Assembly: GCA_003427395.1 (NCBI GenBank)
Contig: BFEA01000489.1
Coordinates: 424,691-465,550 of the forward strand
DNA length: 40,860 nt
Direction of reading: 5' to 3'
Origin: Chara braunii
Lineage: Eukaryota > Streptophyta > Charophyceae > Charales > Characeae
Shown: positions 40,070-40,860 of the stretch, piece after piece
Layout of the letters: every line of letters starts with the position of its first letter
How positions within the stretch are numbered: position 1 is the stretch's first letter
The notes under the pieces: generated by a model
The model's input: only the letters and a program-made list of their open reading frames with translations
Told to the model about the DNA's origin: nothing
Database searches by the model: none
Position numbers and translations under genes: made by a program

Positions 40070-40205
40070 GAAGAAATGGCTGGGGAGTCCTCGGAGCCCA
40101 AGGAGTTTCCTTCCGAGTGTTTTCACTTTTTTGCCCAAAGGAAGAAATGGCTGGGGAGTCCTCGGAGCCCAAGGAATTTCCTTCAGAGTGTTTTCACTTT
40201 TTTTT
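40070..40205. repeat. Tandem duplication, 71-bp period
   Basis: GAAGAAATGGCTGGGGAGTC begins at 40070 and 40141; the copies differ by two substitutions and agree through GAGTGTTTTCACTTTTTT. Confidence 0.9.
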
Positions 40206-40292
40206 TCTCCGACTGCATCCCCGAGGATAGGTGGAACGAACATACAATTCGTCGGGGACTTTACGCGCCCGAGGAGTGTCCAACTAGCCCCA

Positions 40293-40388
40293 ATACCTTT
40301 CTCGGCCTTTTGGCTAAGATCAGGTGCACTGTATCTGTTCTGATCAGTTTAAAACGTTCCCATGTGGGCGCTTTCCACCAATTATCCC
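40293..40388 (+). pseudogene. U2 snRNA 5'-end fragment fused to a repeat body (plus strand)
   Basis: From 40293: ATACCTTTCTCGGCC, TTTTGGCTAAGATCAGGTG, TATCTGTTCTGATCAGTTTAA, matching the U2 5' domain to about nt 58. It shares with the minus copy the changed branch-point segment (GCACTGTATCTG) and TGATCAG. It then passes into ATGTGGGCGCTTTCCACC and AATTATCCC, the body also seen in the inverted repeat at 3913-4345, instead of U2 stem IIa and the Sm site. This points to a U2-headed repeat family rather than a gene. Confidence 0.8.
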
Positions 40389-40860
40389 TTCGCGCTGGGC
40401 TCGTCAGACTGGCACTGCGTTTCCACATAGGCTGCCGCCACGCGCAGCTTCAGAAGGGCTAGCGTTTCCACATGGGTCAACCGTGTCTTTCGCTACTTCT
40501 GAGGGCCAATGCACTGTACATACAGCTACCTTCTTCCTCCGAATACAACAACGTACGGTCATTATAGCTGTATCTAGACTGAAAAATGCCTCAAATACAG
40601 CAATAATGCCCGTACTTTGCATTCGGGGAAGAAGGGTAGGGTAGGTAGTCTTGGGCGAGTACTATCCGCAGTGCAAGGAGGGGGGGGAGGGGGCCTGGAC
40701 AGATGGTTTAGCGCATGAATCTGGACGTGTTTGCGCAGAGGGGCAGAGAACCCCTACTGATCTGGTTTCCCAGAACTTCGCTGAAGAGCCTTTTTCCCAG
40801 CGGGAACTTGCTCTTATATCCTTCTTCTTCTTCTTTTTTTTTTTTCTTTGCTTTGTTTTT
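40389..40860. other. Unassigned sequence
   Basis: No gene recognised. Ends in a TTC/T-rich low-complexity tract (about 40822-40860). Confidence 0.45.

Noticed and set aside
40293-40352. A functional U2 snRNA gene (and its minus-strand partner at 38971-39028)
   Set aside because: Both copies end after about 58 nt, lack the Sm site and 3' stem-loops, and have an altered branch-point pairing segment.

Overview
The window looks like nuclear DNA from a large, repeat-rich eukaryotic genome, most likely plant or green-algal. The evidence is long (GA)n, (TA)n and (ATC)n arrays, two scaffold gaps, a plant-type non-LTR retrotransposon, Ty3-type gag and pol remnants, and a DUF659/hAT-type transposase with a low-complexity C-terminal extension. 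A charophyte alga such as Chara fits, but this is inference. I see no intact host protein gene. Nearly everything I can identify is a mobile element, its remains, or satellite-like repeat.

Layout. 1-3.1 kb: microsatellite, then several families of diverged tandem repeats. This stretch holds a well-formed type III hammerhead ribozyme on the minus strand (1707-1760), a second hammerhead with a collapsed stem I (610-663, plus), and two hammerhead-like relics, one in each 317-bp tandem unit. 3.2-5.7 kb: a small MITE, SINE copies (one with tRNA-like A and B boxes and a poly(A) tail), and inverted repeats. 5.8-10.3 kb: one decayed LINE (endonuclease, reverse transcriptase, zf-RVT). 10.6-12.6 kb: hairpin repeats, an uncleaned mate-pair sequencing adapter, a gap, and palindromic elements. 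13.5-15.5 kb: a broken Ty3-type gag on the plus strand. 16.5-18.3 kb: an (ATC)n array and a 392-bp-spaced duplication.

20.9-37.1 kb: a decayed Ty3-type element on the minus strand, from gag (right) through protease to reverse transcriptase and the start of RNase H (left). Three later insertions interrupt it: a 7.2-kb element carrying the DUF659/hAT-like transposase (22609-29831), a 362-bp foldback element (31890-32251) and a 488-bp AT-rich MITE (34041-34528). Each is flanked by 9-10 bp target duplications, and the carrier reading frame runs on when each is removed. This is a clear nested-insertion record.

37.2-40.9 kb: a TIR element, a third near-complete hammerhead (37981-38039), a 297-bp inverted-repeat MITE, a truncated fourth hammerhead copy, a SINE tail, and two divergently oriented fragments matching the 5' end of U2 snRNA. 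The two U2 fragments share derived changes, and the downstream body of one recurs elsewhere in the window, so they look like a U2-headed repeat family rather than U2 genes.

The most promising undescribed biology is the dispersed and tandem hammerhead-bearing repeat family, followed by the U2-derived repeats. All identifications were made by eye; no database search or folding program was run.
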